Shown one piece after another: positions 26,690 to 35,956 of a stretch of DNA of 64,000 nt. The notes below the pieces were generated by a model that was not told the DNA's origin, made no database searches, and worked only from the letters and a program-made list of their open reading frames with translations. Position numbers and translations under genes: made by a program. The DNA lies in assembly GCA_024643385.1 (NCBI GenBank), contig JAHEMZ010000002.1, positions 64,497-128,496 of the forward strand, in the 5' to 3' direction. The stretch comes from Flavobacteriaceae bacterium. GTDB taxonomy: Bacteria > Bacteroidota > Bacteroidia > Flavobacteriales > Flavobacteriaceae. Numbering within the stretch: the stretch's first letter is position 1; every line of letters begins with the position of its first letter.

Positions 26690-29164
26690 TCAATCGAATA
26701 TTCCTAAGAATTTAAGTCCAAAAATAAAGGCTCCAAAATGGTTTCCTTCATAGAAGGAATTCACATAATCTAGACGGAAAAGGCGATACTTTCCCCAACC
26801 AATGTTATCTAGCCCAACGGAAACTTCGCTATACGGTTTTCGATCTTCCGTGTGCAGCATATGTCCGCCAACAACGAGATTAAAATTCAGTCGGTTAATC
26901 CCCGGAATTCTACCTAATATCCATCCCTTGAAATTATGCTCCGCATGCCCTTCAAAATAGTTTCCATTGGTACTTAAGGCGTAATAGGGAAGTAGGTTAA
27001 AGACATTGGTATAATTTGAGCCTCCGCCAATCCGGGTCTGATTTCCATTGAAGTGTTGAAAATCCACAAAGGAAATATTGTCGCCATGAACAAAAGTTCC
27101 TCCTGTAATATTATAACTGAAGGCTCCTGCATTCCCAAGATCCAACTCTTGCTGCAGTTGCGCCCTTAATTGGGTGAAATTATATTTCGAAGAATTGGCA
27201 CCCATTCCATTTTCAACTTCTAGTGTCAACGTTGGATATTCAGCATCGTTAATATTGAATTTGCCATCCGGATAGGTCATATATTTCTGCCCGAACGTAA
27301 TTCTTGCAGAAAACTGCGTTTTGATCAAGTGGTGCTCCTCGATGACAGCATTGCTAAAATCATCTGGAGCAAGTGGATTATTACTTGTATAATCTACCCG
27401 ATCATTAGGGAGGGTGACATAGTCGGTGTTATTGAATAAAGGTTTACGGTTTTGATAACTCACCGAAAGGTCTGTCCGGAAACCATTGAATAATTCTTGT
27501 CGCCAAGCTAGTCCGCCATATTCCAATTCATACACCTTCATATAATTTCGTTCAAAGAACAAACTAGTGACGGTGTTCATAAACGGACTGATGGGCTCAC
27601 TGTGATTGAATTGACGAACTTCATTTCCACCAAAGGCGGATAGTTGAAGGCGGTTGACCCTATTGAAGTTTTTAGTCACCGTGCCTTTCCATCGCAGCCG
27701 GTCTTCTGCAATACCGAATTGTGCCTGTAGGTTGGTGTAGAGCCATTGGGTTCGATTTTCATCATACCACTCATAATAGCTTATTCCGGCTTTGCCATTC
27801 CAACCTTGCACCGTGTTAAAATTAACGGCGGGAAGAGGCGCATCGTAGCTCAATTCCCATCGTTCAAACGAATTTTTATATGCATATCCAGTTAGCACAT
27901 CGAGTAGATGGAATCGGTTGTTCTTAGCATCTACTGAGTCCATATATACTTTAGATCTTCGTTTTTCCTGCAGACTGTCCTTACGCACATAGTCGGTCGT
28001 TTCTTCCGTAGTAAGCTGCACGGGTCGTGTATCCTCCCAAAAAACACTGTCCTTTTTATTTGCCTCAGGTTCAAAATAAAGTACTTCGTTCCCAAAACTA
28101 TTTTTATCAAATTCAGGATGAAAATTGTAATCACTGTACACCGCAATAAATCGCCCATCTCCATTGAATCCAAAAAAACCAAAGCTAAAATCGATGGTTT
28201 GAGAGCGTTTGATCCAGGCCTGTTCTTTAGTATCGAACGAAAAATTCTGTTTGAAGACCAGGGCTTTAATAAAAGGAACCTGTATCGCTGTTCCGTCGGT
28301 GGTGAGTTCCACTCCGTACAATTGCCAATCGTCTTCCACGATGTAAATAGTGCCTGTCCATACGCGGTCATTCGGGCGTTTGGGTGTAACTATAATCTTA
28401 TTGATCAGTTTGGATCCTTCATAGAATACCCCATCCAATCGGTAACGGTAATAGCCCAAAGCATTTACCGCAATCGGAGATACAATTGCAGCATTGAGAT
28501 CTATCGAATTTTCATAGAAACTAAAATTAGCTTCCTGTGCGCTGTTAAAACTAAAACCGTTGTCATTTCCACTCACTTTACTGGCAATGATCCGTTCCTT
28601 AAAGTTATTAGGCTTTTGATAGGCTATTTTACTAATTGTTTCTGAAAGATAGATAATACCGGTGCGAGTAGAATCCAACGCACCGTCAAAATCACCCACT
28701 TCTTGTCCGAATATCTTTTTGGGTACACTATCCACACGCCAGATACCTCGTGAATAGAAATCGGCCGTAAAAGATGAAATTCGGTCCAAATTTTCCTTTC
28801 TGCGGGCAATGGTCTCTCTAATAATACGGTAAGCAGGGTCTTCTGAAACATCGATGATCACTTCTTTAAGGCTCACTGCCGATTCCCTCATGGTGATGTT
28901 CAGTTCAAAAGGGAAAGTATTGACAGTGACATTTTTCTTCACTGTTGTATAGCCCAAAAACTGAAATACGATGGTGTAAATTCCATTATCGGTTACTTCT
29001 AATCTATAATTACCATCATCATTACTCGTGGTTCCGGTATAGGTGTTTTCGAGATAGATGTTGACGTAGGATAGATCAGACCCTGCTTCATCAGTGACTT
29101 TTCCTGTGATCTGTCCAAATAGTGCAATAGGTATAAGGAAAAGGATTGGAAACAAATATTTCAT
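26690..29164 (-). CDS. DUF5686 outer-membrane protein with carboxypeptidase-like regulatory domain
   Basis: An 824-residue protein with a Sec signal (ending ALFGQ). A CarboxypepD_reg-like beta-sandwich comes first (about 18-100: ITGKVTDEAGSDLSYVNIYL, GTTSNDDGNYRL, FQFLGYTT). Then comes the long DUF5686 region, whose last 400 residues are alternating amphipathic strands with aromatic girdles, ending in GLKFLGIFD with a terminal aromatic strand, as in outer-membrane barrels. It resembles a TonB-dependent receptor without a plug motif or TonB box. The M19 peptidase is encoded downstream on the same strand, about 107 bases away. The transported ligand, if any, is unknown. Confidence 0.88.
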   Translation of the reverse strand: MKYLFPILFLIPIALFGQITGKVTDEAGSDLSYVNIYLENTYTGTTSNDDGNYRLEVTDNGIYTIVFQFLGYTTVKKNVTVNTFPFELNITMRESAVSLKEVIIDVSEDPAYRIIRETIARRKENLDRISSFTADFYSRGIWRVDSVPKKIFGQEVGDFDGALDSTRTGIIYLSETISKIAYQKPNNFKERIIASKVSGNDNGFSFNSAQEANFSFYENSIDLNAAIVSPIAVNALGYYRYRLDGVFYEGSKLINKIIVTPKRPNDRVWTGTIYIVEDDWQLYGVELTTDGTAIQVPFIKALVFKQNFSFDTKEQAWIKRSQTIDFSFGFFGFNGDGRFIAVYSDYNFHPEFDKNSFGNEVLYFEPEANKKDSVFWEDTRPVQLTTEETTDYVRKDSLQEKRRSKVYMDSVDAKNNRFHLLDVLTGYAYKNSFERWELSYDAPLPAVNFNTVQGWNGKAGISYYEWYDENRTQWLYTNLQAQFGIAEDRLRWKGTVTKNFNRVNRLQLSAFGGNEVRQFNHSEPISPFMNTVTSLFFERNYMKVYELEYGGLAWRQELFNGFRTDLSVSYQNRKPLFNNTDYVTLPNDRVDYTSNNPLAPDDFSNAVIEEHHLIKTQFSARITFGQKYMTYPDGKFNINDAEYPTLTLEVENGMGANSSKYNFTQLRAQLQQELDLGNAGAFSYNITGGTFVHGDNISFVDFQHFNGNQTRIGGGSNYTNVFNLLPYYALSTNGNYFEGHAEHNFKGWILGRIPGINRLNFNLVVGGHMLHTEDRKPYSEVSVGLDNIGWGKYRLFRLDYVNSFYEGNHFGAFIFGLKFLGIFD

Positions 29165-29252
29165 GACAAAGGATTTCTAGTAAAACGAATCAACAAGTAA
29201 TTTGCTAACTTAAAATTGAAAAAACGTGAAATACAGAGGGTCCCTACCAAAA

Positions 29253-29717
29253 TCAATTATTGAAAGCTTTTTTAATTCGACTCAGGTCCCGTTGGGTATC
29301 CCGTTCTTTCATAGTCTCTCGTTTATCGAATTGTTTTTTACCCTTGGCAAGTGCGATCTCTAATTTAGCAAGTCCTTTATCGTTGGTGTATAAAAGCAAG
29401 GGTACAATAGTAAGTCCTGAATTTTTAACCTCTTTTTCCAGTTTTTTCAACTCTTTTCGCTGTAGTAAAAGCTTTCTTTCAGTTTTTGGCGCATGATTGA
29501 AAAAAGTAGCATGAGAATATTCTTGAATGGTCATATTGATGACAAATAGTTCCCCGTTGGCAAATTCACAAAAACTTTCTACGATGGCAGCCTTCCCTTC
29601 ACGAATGGCCTTGATCTCGGTACCTCTGAGTACGATACCTGCCGTATATCTATCCAGGATATCGTATTCGAAACGCGCCTTTCGGTTTTTTATTTGTACA
29701 TTTTTCTGAAGTGCCAT
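29253..29717 (-). CDS. smpB: SsrA-binding protein SmpB
   Basis: A 154-residue tmRNA-binding protein needed for trans-translation, which rescues stalled ribosomes. Conserved landmarks are ARFEYDILDRYTAGIVLRGTEIKA (central), FVINMTIQEYSHATFFNHAP, KGLAKLEIALAKGKKQFDKRE and the basic C-terminal tail DTQRDLSRIKKAF. The ATG at 29717 gives the standard SmpB N-terminus (MALQKNVQIKNRKARFEY). A TTG three codons upstream lies inside the predicted -7 promoter box and is excluded. The message may have almost no leader (see the promoter entry). A divergently oriented DUF6503 lipoprotein gene lies upstream. Confidence 0.96.
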   Translation of the reverse strand: MALQKNVQIKNRKARFEYDILDRYTAGIVLRGTEIKAIREGKAAIVESFCEFANGELFVINMTIQEYSHATFFNHAPKTERKLLLQRKELKKLEKEVKNSGLTIVPLLLYTNDKGLAKLEIALAKGKKQFDKRETMKERDTQRDLSRIKKAFNN

Positions 29718-29723
29718 ATCGTG

Positions 29724-29756
29724 CAAAAGTATGAAGAATAGTAGGATTCTTTCAAA
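29724..29756 (-). promoter_or_regulatory. Predicted promoter of smpB (-33 and -7)
   Basis: On the minus strand TTTG (29756-29753) and TACTTTTG (29731-29724) match the Bacteroidota -33/-7 elements with a 21-base spacer. The -7 box ends 6 bases before the smpB ATG at 29717, so the transcript should start within a few bases of the start codon: a nearly leaderless message. Confidence 0.72.
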
Positions 29757-29808
29757 TTTATGTCACACTTTTGTAAGGAAATCCTACCATGATTCACTAA
29801 GTTGTCCT

Positions 29809-30564
29809 ATGAAGAAATTAAGATACCTTTTGATCCTGCTATCCATTCTTTCCTGTAAAGAGAAACAGGTAGGTCTTACCTCCGATGTAATTGTAGCCAG
29901 GGCCATTGAAAATGCCTGTCAGGGTAATTGCGCCATTTCAATGGTAGAATTCGATTTTCGGGGTCGACATTATATAAGTTATAGACAGAACGGAAAGTAT
30001 CGATTGGAGCGAATTACTGATGATTCTACCGGTGTGATACGTGATGTTCTTCATAACAATGGCTTTGAACGCTATAAGAATGATAGTTTGGTTCAGCTCC
30101 CGGATTCCATAAAAGTAAAATATGCGAGCAGTGTGAATGGAGTGCATTATTTTGCGCAATTACCCTTCGGATTGGAAGCACCCGCGGTGCGTACAAAATT
30201 ATTGGGCGAATCCGTGGTCAAAGGCGAGAAGTACTACGAGATCGAGGTCACTTTTGAGCAAGAAGAAGGAGGGAAGGACCATGAAGATGTGTTTGTGTAC
30301 TGGATCCATCAGATATCATTTACGGTAGATTACTTTGCCTATCTATACTTTACGGATGAAGGGGGAATACGCTTTCGCGAAGCCATTAATCCAAGAGTCG
30401 TTGGAGGGATTCGATTTATGGATTACAACAACTACAAAACAAACGATTTAACTTTTCCGCTTAAACAATTGGACAGCTTATATGAATTAGGAGCGCTACA
30501 ACTTTTGTCTAAAATTGAAACAGAAAATGTATCGGTTACTCCCGTGGTAGATTCACAGTTCTAA
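29809..30564 (+). CDS. DUF6503 family lipoprotein
   Basis: A 251-residue lipoprotein from the ATG at 29809 (MKKLRYLLILLSILSC). The upstream ATG at 29731 would put a non-signal leader ahead of this and overlap the smpB promoter. The mature protein matches DUF6503: an ARAIENACQGNC-type first helix, strands around VEFDFRGRHYISYRQNGKY, and the lipoprotein-carrier-like segments FAQLPFGLEAPAV and KYYEIEVTF. The fold resembles LolA/LolB-like half barrels, which suggests lipid or ligand binding (inference). Its 3' end overlaps the histidine phosphatase gene on the other strand by 29 bases. Confidence 0.82.
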   Translation: MKKLRYLLILLSILSCKEKQVGLTSDVIVARAIENACQGNCAISMVEFDFRGRHYISYRQNGKYRLERITDDSTGVIRDVLHNNGFERYKNDSLVQLPDSIKVKYASSVNGVHYFAQLPFGLEAPAVRTKLLGESVVKGEKYYEIEVTFEQEEGGKDHEDVFVYWIHQISFTVDYFAYLYFTDEGGIRFREAINPRVVGGIRFMDYNNYKTNDLTFPLKQLDSLYELGALQLLSKIETENVSVTPVVDSQF

Positions 30565-31078
30565 CTTCCACGCTGGGTATGCTATCTAGGAATCGAACAA
30601 CATACAAACTACTATTATCATTATCATTCATATCCGGAAAAAGTTCTGCTCCCATCAACTGATTCACCATCCTTGGAGCGGTGTTGCTGTGCCCTGAGAT
30701 CAAAACGAATTGTCCGCGGGTTTTTGCAAGAAAATCTGCCGTGATCAAAGATTTAGGCTCATAGGACTGCACCGCGATATTTTTAGAGGTCGCCGTGGGT
30801 AAAACAGTTTGTTGGGTTCGGGTATAATTGGTCGAATAAATTTCATTTAAAGGGATGCTATCAAAATACTGCACCCAGTATTTAGCACGTAAATTCCCTA
30901 TATGGGACAGAGGAGGGTTGGTGTCCGTGGTATCATTTCGATCTTTTTCCGCATGTCGGATAAGGTAGTAGGTCGAAGTAATTGCTTGATGAACGGGCTG
31001 ATCTTTTTTGTCAGATTGTTTGCAGGATCCTAAAAAAAGCAACGTTATAAGTATAATGGCAGAGATTCGATTTATCAT
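30536..31078 (-). CDS. Histidine phosphatase family lipoprotein (phosphoglycerate-mutase-like)
   Basis: A 180-residue lipoprotein (signal ending LFLGSC) with the histidine phosphatase fold. The catalytic motif YYLIRHAEKDRND has the phospho-accepting histidine in RHAEK, and the second histidine is in LISGHSNTAP. Other features are LSHIGNLRAKYW and IYSTNYTRTQQTVLP. These show an intact active site of the SixA/PGAM type, acting on periplasmic phosphomonoesters. It converges with and overlaps the DUF6503 gene by 29 bases. Specific substrate unknown. Confidence 0.9.
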   Translation of the reverse strand: MINRISAIILITLLFLGSCKQSDKKDQPVHQAITSTYYLIRHAEKDRNDTTDTNPPLSHIGNLRAKYWVQYFDSIPLNEIYSTNYTRTQQTVLPTATSKNIAVQSYEPKSLITADFLAKTRGQFVLISGHSNTAPRMVNQLMGAELFPDMNDNDNSSLYVVRFLDSIPSVEVRTVNLPRE

Positions 31079-31177
31079 AATAAAGAAATTCAGGTAAGTG
31101 AAAAATCAAAGATAAATCAATTGCCAATACCCCTGTGAAGTATTAACATTAAGTAGTTGGGTAAATTCCTATAAAGT

Positions 31178-31206
31178 AAAGAAAACCCTCCGCAAATGGA
31201 GGGTTT
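31178..31206 (-). terminator. Intrinsic terminator after the 41-residue peptide gene
   Basis: A 9-bp inverted repeat (AAACCCTCC at 31183-31191 with GGAGGGTTT at 31198-31206) around a 6-base loop. On the minus strand it is followed by a T-rich run (TTTTCTTT). It begins just beyond the TAA of the short gene at 31211. Confidence 0.8.
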
Positions 31207-31210
31207 GTGT

Positions 31211-31336
31211 TTACAAATATTGTGTCAATGTGAGCGTGGTATAGACGGTCATAAAAACAGTGACGCCTGCAATATATAATGCCAAGGCTGAATTACGACT
31301 GTGGCGTTTGTGAAGGTTTAAATGATTGGATTTCAT
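31211..31336 (-). CDS. 41-residue single-helix membrane peptide (short gene)
   Basis: ATG at 31336 and TAA at 31211. It has a basic, histidine-rich head (MKSNHLNLHKRHSRNSA) and one membrane helix (LALYIAGVTVFMTVYTTLTL) to the end. An intrinsic terminator (31178-31206) follows the stop immediately on the same strand, so something is transcribed here and ends after this frame. It occupies most of the 325-base interval between the phosphatase and the redoxin-cytochrome gene, which otherwise holds no gene. No family is recognised. The evidence for translation is the reading frame plus the terminator only. Confidence 0.5.
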   Translation of the reverse strand: MKSNHLNLHKRHSRNSALALYIAGVTVFMTVYTTLTLTQYL

Positions 31337-31403
31337 GGTGTTCGTTTTTTGATTGATACCATATAGACGAATCACCAAAAAAAATGTTACAAGGTGTAGC
31401 GAA

Positions 31404-33134
31404 TTATTGCAAAGTATAATTAAAAAACCCGATCAACATTTCGTCAGTACTCTGTAAGCCAAAAGATAGCTGTTTTGAAGGATCTGGATTGAAGGGGTTT
31501 TGATAGGTGTTATCAAAGATTCCTTCGACTTTGATGACAGTTCCCTTGGGTAGTGATAAGGGATTCGTCAATTGATATAATCGTTGCCAGTTAAAATTAT
31601 AGTCAGGGACTGAAACGATGGTCTCGGCAGAACCGTCCGGATATTCCACACTAAATTGGATACTTTTTCCACGGTAATGCATATGGGGAACCACCGTGTG
31701 GAGTACAATATCTTTCGTGATTGTATCCGTAGCTACGATCTTCACTTCTTTCCCTAAGGGAGGAATAACAAAATCAACATTAGCGGTCGCCAAAGAATAG
31801 AATTCCTTTTCAGGAACGATTTCTGAAAAATATAACCCTATTTGGGTCTCATCCGACTCCGGTTTGCCCGTGGTTGTATAATGAATTTGTACCGTAAGCG
31901 TACTGTTTTTGGATAGAAATACCCCACTATGCTGTGGAAATGGGGTTGCCTGATCGCCCAAACCACCTAATGCAATAAAATTGTCGATCCATTTATATGG
32001 AGGTCGTTTAACAATAGGGCTTTGACCGTTTCTGTCATCGTGTGAAACCAAAATATGGTGCATTACTTTGGGATTACTTGGCTGAATTTCTATAGCGGAA
32101 ATCCAGCGGTCCTCACCTAAATTTAAGTTTATGGTTTGATAGCGATAGGGGACAACTCCGCTCACGGGTAATTCTTCTTTATTGAGTGTGATAATGGTGT
32201 CCGGGGTTCCCATTTTCCATTCTTTAGATGGGATATCCAGACCTATCAATGGGTCTGAACCTTGCCCAAATGGAATTCCATTTTCGATCCATTGAATAAG
32301 TTTATAAGCACTGCTGTCAGGCAGGGAAAAATTGTTCTTAAAATTTCCAATTTGCGGATCCGCCTTCCAGGGAGGCATCCGTTTAGTGAGAATCACTTGT
32401 TTCATCATTTGAGACCAACCCGAAATGGTAGCATAATCACTCATATTCCAAGGGGCGATACCACCTTCATGATGACAGCGAATACAATGTTTTTCAAGAA
32501 TAGGTACGATATCTTTTGTATAAGTAATAGAGGCATTGGGATGCAGATGAGAGCGCAGCGTTACCTTACAACCTCGAACAGCCTCTTGAATAGATATAGG
32601 TTTTTCTCCTTTTAGTATTGCATTCAGCGCGTTTTTTAGATAAGATACGGTTGCTTCAGACCGCTGTGTTTCATAATCGAACTTGTTATTGACGGGTCCT
32701 CTGAAAAGGATCTCACGGGTTGTAGGATGAAGCACAATTGTTTCAGTTGTGACATTGATATCAAGTAATTGAGCCAAAATTTGAGCACCGTCGTCGAGTA
32801 CCGGTAAGGTGAACTGAAAATCCGTCGCCTCCTTTGCTATGCTCGCTCTGTTGTCCTGTAGGTTCGAGTTGATCATAAAAAACTCAAATCCTTTCGACGA
32901 GTATTCATTGGCGATCGCTTGGTAATCGCGAAATGAATTACGGACCATCGGACAGCCATTTCCCTGAACATATAAAACGATCCCTTGGGTATTATTGTAA
33001 TAGGAAAATCGATGAAAATTGCCATGTTGGTCGTAAAGAGCATAATCGTTCATACGACTATCCGCAATAGGACGGGGCTTTTCCCGACAACTCAAGCCGA
33101 TTAAGCACAATAGAAGTATGATCCATCTATTCAT
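31404..33134 (-). CDS. Lipoprotein fusion: redoxin + cytochrome c + copper-monooxygenase-like domains
   Basis: A 576-residue lipoprotein from the ATG at 33134 (signal ending GLSC, Cys16). Domain 1 (about 27-180) is a thioredoxin-fold redoxin with a single active-site cysteine in GNGCPMVRNS (C61). Domain 2 (about 200-290) is a c-type cytochrome with CIRCHHEGG (217-224) and likely distal M253 in KRMPPWKADP. Domain 3 (about 320-576) resembles the copper type II ascorbate-dependent monooxygenase core: MHHILVSH (358-365), IHYT (417-420) and HMHYRGKS (484-491). Together they suggest an exported oxidoreductase that passes electrons from heme to a copper site; the substrate is unknown. No neighbouring gene clarifies its role. 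Confidence 0.8.
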   Translation of the reverse strand: MNRWIILLLCLIGLSCREKPRPIADSRMNDYALYDQHGNFHRFSYYNNTQGIVLYVQGNGCPMVRNSFRDYQAIANEYSSKGFEFFMINSNLQDNRASIAKEATDFQFTLPVLDDGAQILAQLLDINVTTETIVLHPTTREILFRGPVNNKFDYETQRSEATVSYLKNALNAILKGEKPISIQEAVRGCKVTLRSHLHPNASITYTKDIVPILEKHCIRCHHEGGIAPWNMSDYATISGWSQMMKQVILTKRMPPWKADPQIGNFKNNFSLPDSSAYKLIQWIENGIPFGQGSDPLIGLDIPSKEWKMGTPDTIITLNKEELPVSGVVPYRYQTINLNLGEDRWISAIEIQPSNPKVMHHILVSHDDRNGQSPIVKRPPYKWIDNFIALGGLGDQATPFPQHSGVFLSKNSTLTVQIHYTTTGKPESDETQIGLYFSEIVPEKEFYSLATANVDFVIPPLGKEVKIVATDTITKDIVLHTVVPHMHYRGKSIQFSVEYPDGSAETIVSVPDYNFNWQRLYQLTNPLSLPKGTVIKVEGIFDNTYQNPFNPDPSKQLSFGLQSTDEMLIGFFNYTLQ

Positions 33135-33222
33135 GGTACGAAGGTAATTAGAAACCTCAAGATAAAAGTTTTTGGGTATTTCACCGGCAAGTTTGAACAA
33201 AGACTTTCAAGAGGATACTAAT

Positions 33223-33247
33223 AAAAAAAGCCCCTATACGGGGCTTT
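33223..33247 (-). terminator. Intrinsic terminator of clpB
   Basis: An 8-bp stem (AAAGCCCC at 33227-33234 with GGGGCTTT at 33240-33247), 5-base loop, followed on the minus strand by seven T (complement of 33223-33229). It lies directly beyond the clpB stop at 33251 and is oriented to end that transcript. Confidence 0.88.
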
Positions 33248-33250
33248 ATG

Positions 33251-35854
33251 TTAGTGGTTCACAAGATCTTCCTGGTTTCGGAAGACCAATTGATCGTCAA
33301 AACTATCTAGTAAGATCACACTGTCGGTTGAAATTTTCCCTGATAGGATCTCTTTTGATAATTCATTCAAGACATCTTTCTGGATCACACGTTTTACCGG
33401 ACGTGCACCGTATTGTGGATCGTATCCTTTTTGAGCCAAATAAGCAATAGCCTCTTCGGTAGCGTCTAAGGTGATATGTTGTTTAGCCAACATTTTTGTA
33501 ACACCTTTCAGCTGTAATCCCACAATTCGAACGATATCTTTTTTGGACAATGGCGTGAACATAATAATGTCGTCAATTCGATTCAGGAATTCGGGTCGTA
33601 CCGTTTGTTTCAATAAGCCTAATACTTCTGTTTTGGCTAATTCCATGGCAGTATCCACATCTTTTATGTTCTCAAATTTCTCCTGAATGATCGCACTTCC
33701 CATATTACTGGTCATGATGATGATCGTATTCTTGAAGTCGGCAAGACGGCCTTTATTATCGGTCAATCTGCCTTCATCTAAAACCTGAAGTAAAATATTA
33801 AAGGTATCCGGATGTGCTTTTTCGATCTCGTCCAATAAAACTACTGAATAGGGTTTTCTTCGAACCGCTTCAGTCAATTGTCCGCCTTCTTCATAACCCA
33901 CATATCCGGGAGGAGCTCCCACCAATCTGCTTACACTATGGCGTTCTTGGTATTCACTCATGTCGATGCGGGTCATGGCGTTTTCATCATCGAACAGGTA
34001 CTCAGCTAATGCCTTTGCTAACTCCGTTTTCCCGACTCCGGTCGTTCCCAAGAAAAGGAATGAACCAATAGGTTTTTTCTCGTCTTGTAAGCCGGCACGA
34101 CTTCTTCTGATCGCATCACTTACTGCCACAATGGCTTCTTCTTGTCCAACCACTCTTTTATGCAGTTCGGTCTCTAATCTTAACAATTTGTCACGATCAC
34201 TCTGTAGCATTTTGGTCACGGGAATTCCGGTCCATTTTGCTACTACTTCAGCGATATCTTCATAGGTGACCTCTTCCTTGATCAACGAGCTTTCCCCTTG
34301 GTTTTGTGCTAATTCAGTCTCTAAAGTATTCAAGCGCTCTTGAGCCTCCTTAATTTTTCCGTAGCGCAACTCTGCCACTTTTCCGAAGTCGCCTTCCCGT
34401 TCTGCGCGTTCCGCTTCTATTTTATACTCTTCGATCGCTGTTTTCGCATTCTGAATATTGTCAACTACTTCCTTTTCACTTTTCCATCGGGCATTCAAAA
34501 TGTTTCGCTCTTCTTTCAAATTTGCCAGATCGGAACGGAGGATCTTTAGCTTGGCTTCATCCATTTCGCGTTTAATGGCTTCAATTTCAATTTCCAATTG
34601 CATGATCTTTCTATCAAAAACGTCCAATTCTTCAGGTTTTGAATTGATCTCCATGCGTAGTTTGGATGCAGCTTCATCCATGAGGTCAATTGCTTTGTCG
34701 GGCAGAAAACGATTGGTAATATAACGTTGTGATAATTCCACTGCAGCAATGATCGCCTCGTCTTTGATCCGGACCTTATGGTGAGTTTCATACTTTTCTT
34801 TGATCCCTCGTAAGATCGATATAGCACTTTCCGTATCGGGTTCGTCGACGGTTACCCTTTGGAACCTTCGTTCCAAGGCTTTGTCTTTTTCAAAATACTT
34901 TTGGTACTCGTCTAAGGTGGTGGCCCCAATCGCACGTAATTCGCCGCGAGCCAAGGCCGGTTTTAAAATATTTGCGGCATCCATAGCTCCTTGTCCACCT
35001 CCTGCACCCACCAAGGTGTGAATTTCATCAATGAACAAGACAATATCTCCCTCGCTGGAAGTTACTTCTTTGATCACAGCTTTGAGTCGTTCTTCAAATT
35101 CCCCTTTGTATTTGGCACCTGCTATTAGTGCACCCATATCCAATGAGTAGATCTCTTTCGATTTCAGGTTTTCGGGAACGTCCCCGTCCACAATACGATG
35201 CGCCAATCCTTCAGCTATAGCTGTTTTACCGGTTCCGGGTTCACCCACTAGCATCGGGTTATTCTTGGTTCTCCGAGACAGGATTTGGAGGATCCTGCGA
35301 ATTTCTTCATCTCGACCAATTACAGGATCCAACTTACCGTCTCGTGCCAATTGATTGAGATTACGCGCATACTTATTTAGGGCATTATAGGTTTCTTCTG
35401 CACTTTGAGAGGTCACTCGATCGCCTTTCCTAAGTTCATCAATGGCTGCTTTAAGTACCTTTTCAGTCACTCCTTGGTCTTTTAAACTTTGTACAATGGT
35501 GCTTTTGGAACTCAATAAAGCTAACAGGATGTGCTCGACGCTTACAAATTCGTCGTTCATTTTTTTGGCAATGATACTGGCTTCATTCATGGTCTTTCCG
35601 GCTTCCCGGGAGAACATGATATCTCCGCCCGAAACCTTTGGAAAACTTTCTAGTTGTTTATCCAAAATTTGTTGTAGCAGAGGGACATTAACATTCATTT
35701 TTTTAAGTAAAAATGGAGTGACGTTTTCGTCCACAGCCAAAAGTGACTTCAACACGTGTTCGTTTTCGATCTGCTGATGTCCTAAGCTTTGCGCAAGTTC
35801 TTGCGCTTGTTGAAGCGCTTCCTGCGATTTTATGGTAAAATTGTTAAAGTTCAT
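33251..35854 (-). CDS. clpB: ATP-dependent chaperone ClpB
   Basis: Hexameric disaggregase that rescues aggregated proteins with DnaK. The 867-residue protein has the Clp N-domain (about 1-145), the first AAA module with Walker A GEPGTGKT (about 204-211) and Walker B LFIDEIHT, the coiled-coil middle domain (about 395-525, [15 protein letters not shown] and similar), the second AAA module with [14 protein letters not shown] and [12 protein letters not shown], and a C-terminal D2-small domain ending near [13 protein letters not shown]. The canonical flavobacterial start [11 protein letters not shown] is the ATG at 35854; a second ATG at 35860 adds two residues. Monocistronic, with its own terminator downstream. 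No heat-shock operator (CIRCE) is evident upstream. Confidence 0.97.
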   Translation of the reverse strand: MNFNNFTIKSQEALQQAQELAQSLGHQQIENEHVLKSLLAVDENVTPFLLKKMNVNVPLLQQILDKQLESFPKVSGGDIMFSREAGKTMNEASIIAKKMNDEFVSVEHILLALLSSKSTIVQSLKDQGVTEKVLKAAIDELRKGDRVTSQSAEETYNALNKYARNLNQLARDGKLDPVIGRDEEIRRILQILSRRTKNNPMLVGEPGTGKTAIAEGLAHRIVDGDVPENLKSKEIYSLDMGALIAGAKYKGEFEERLKAVIKEVTSSEGDIVLFIDEIHTLVGAGGGQGAMDAANILKPALARGELRAIGATTLDEYQKYFEKDKALERRFQRVTVDEPDTESAISILRGIKEKYETHHKVRIKDEAIIAAVELSQRYITNRFLPDKAIDLMDEAASKLRMEINSKPEELDVFDRKIMQLEIEIEAIKREMDEAKLKILRSDLANLKEERNILNARWKSEKEVVDNIQNAKTAIEEYKIEAERAEREGDFGKVAELRYGKIKEAQERLNTLETELAQNQGESSLIKEEVTYEDIAEVVAKWTGIPVTKMLQSDRDKLLRLETELHKRVVGQEEAIVAVSDAIRRSRAGLQDEKKPIGSFLFLGTTGVGKTELAKALAEYLFDDENAMTRIDMSEYQERHSVSRLVGAPPGYVGYEEGGQLTEAVRRKPYSVVLLDEIEKAHPDTFNILLQVLDEGRLTDNKGRLADFKNTIIIMTSNMGSAIIQEKFENIKDVDTAMELAKTEVLGLLKQTVRPEFLNRIDDIIMFTPLSKKDIVRIVGLQLKGVTKMLAKQHITLDATEEAIAYLAQKGYDPQYGARPVKRVIQKDVLNELSKEILSGKISTDSVILLDSFDDQLVFRNQEDLVNH

Positions 35855-35956
35855 GGTCATTTTATTTTGCTGAATTGCTTAGTTCAAAAGCTAAGCCAAT
35901 TGAGATTTTAGACAAAATGACTGGAAATCAGGTGTGTTATGCCGACAAAATGTCGC

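Noticed and set aside
26690..29164. TonB-dependent receptor
   Set aside because: The beta-barrel-like tail and CarboxypepD_reg domain fit, but there is no plug domain or TonB box; DUF5686 fits better.
33251..35854. CIRCE or other heat-shock operator upstream of clpB
   Set aside because: No inverted repeat of the expected form was found in the 100 bases upstream.
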